Assembly (NCBI GenBank): GCA_027035445.1
Contig: JALVUT010000459.1
Coordinates: 1-5,547, forward strand
From: Thermococcus sp.
GTDB taxonomy: Archaea > Methanobacteriota_B > Thermococci > Thermococcales > Thermococcaceae
DNA length: 5,547 bases
Direction of reading: 5' to 3'
The notes beneath the pieces were generated by a model. It searched no databases. It was not told the origin of the DNA and worked only from the letters and a program-made list of their open reading frames with translations. The position numbers and the translations under genes were made by a program. Below, one piece after another: positions 5,272 through 5,547 of the stretch (positions are counted from its first letter, which is position 1; each line of letters opens with the position of its first letter).

Positions 5272-5547
5272 TCATCTGATATGAATCTCCACTACGTCTC
5301 CATCTTCCAGAACGTGGTCCGCTCCAACCCTCTGGCCCGGAAACTTGACGCTTTTACCCCAGACTCGGGCGTAGCGGAAGTTCCTTGAGAACTCCTTGTG
5401 GATCTTCTTGGCGACGTCGATAACTGTGGAGCCTTTCTTCATGGCTATCGGTGGGTAAGCCGGCTCCTCTCCTGGGCTCTTGGTGAAGATGCGTATTATT
5501 CCTGCGAGGTCGTAGATGGCATCCTTGAGCTCGTCTAGGTTTACTCC
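5272..5547 (-). CDS. DRG/Obg-family GTPase, C-terminal part with TGS domain (5' end outside window)
   Basis: The last 91 codons of a GTP-binding protein of the developmentally-regulated (DRG) type, a ribosome-associated translation-factor GTPase conserved in archaea and eukaryotes. Seen: the pre-TGS segment with IIRIFTKSPGE (17-27 of the visible part), the TGS-domain core with GSTVIDVAKKIHKEF (39-53), the diagnostic RYARVWGKSVKFPGQRVG (58-75), and the terminal HVLEDGDVVEIHIR, as in DRG C-termini. The G-domain motifs lie beyond base 5547 and cannot be checked. The gene ends 178 bases before the proline dehydrogenase operon, which has its own TATA box, so it appears to be an unrelated upstream neighbour. 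No clear T-tract follows the stop; the spacer is instead pyrimidine-rich (CTCC repeats) on the coding strand. Confidence 0.92.
   Translation of the reverse strand, partial: GVNLDELKDAIYDLAGIIRIFTKSPGEEPAYPPIAMKKGSTVIDVAKKIHKEFSRNFRYARVWGKSVKFPGQRVGADHVLEDGDVVEIHIR

Noticed and set aside
5160..5280. Possible C/D-box guide RNA (CTGA and AGATGA-like boxes in the spacer)
   Set aside because: The boxes are about 110 bases apart, too far for an archaeal C/D sRNA, and the C box is a poor match.
5197..5388. Plus-strand reading frame starting MSLIPCPSCGG, resembling a zinc-ribbon small protein
   Set aside because: It has no ribosome site and runs antisense through the well-supported TGS domain of the GTPase. 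The CPSCGG motif arises from a G/C-rich spacer by chance.

Overview
The window looks like a chromosomal segment of a hyperthermophilic archaeon of the order Thermococcales, most likely a Thermococcus. The reasons are the protein families, AGG/ATA-rich codon use, G-rich Shine-Dalgarno sites (GGAGG/GGTGA), a TTTATAAA-type archaeal promoter and T-tract termination. All genes lie on the minus strand, so the reading order runs from high to low coordinates. There is no gene-free stretch longer than 300 bases.

Layout in transcription order: (1) 5547-5272, the C-terminal TGS end of a DRG-type GTPase. (2) 5271-5094, an intergenic region with a good TATA box for the next operon. (3) 5093-3615 and 3618-2452, two overlapping genes for the alpha and beta subunits of a PDH1-type dye-linked L-proline dehydrogenase. 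(4) 2451-2338, a spacer with several T-tracts (terminator), a motif shared with region 2, and a candidate promoter. (5) 2337-886, 797-279 and 286-1 (partial), a second flavoprotein alpha subunit, a two-[4Fe-4S] ferredoxin-like subunit and a small BFD-type [2Fe-2S] subunit. The last three match the pdhA-pdhF-pdhX part of a four-subunit PDH2-type proline dehydrogenase. The catalytic beta gene (pdhB) is expected just beyond base 1.

The main story is two paralogous amino-acid dehydrogenase complexes placed head to tail. In the PDH2-type set the electron-transfer parts are intact and separate: alpha keeps a [2Fe-2S] domain and an NAD(H) Rossmann motif, and the BFD domain is its own gene. In the PDH1-type alpha the N-terminal cluster cysteines, the second GxGxxG motif and the FAD-binding GD aspartate are all gone, while a BFD domain is fused to the C-terminus. 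That fits the PDH1 family, whose alpha subunit is known (recalled from the Pyrococcus horikoshii structure) to hold ATP, with FMN at the subunit interface and FAD in beta. Both complexes presumably oxidise L-proline to pyrroline-5-carboxylate. The substrate is inferred from family resemblance, because related proteins are often labelled sarcosine oxidase or D-nopaline dehydrogenase. I see no mobile element, CRISPR array, tRNA or rRNA, and no wholly new system. The most original observations are the degenerate/fused alpha subunit and an 18-bp element shared by the two operon-upstream regions.
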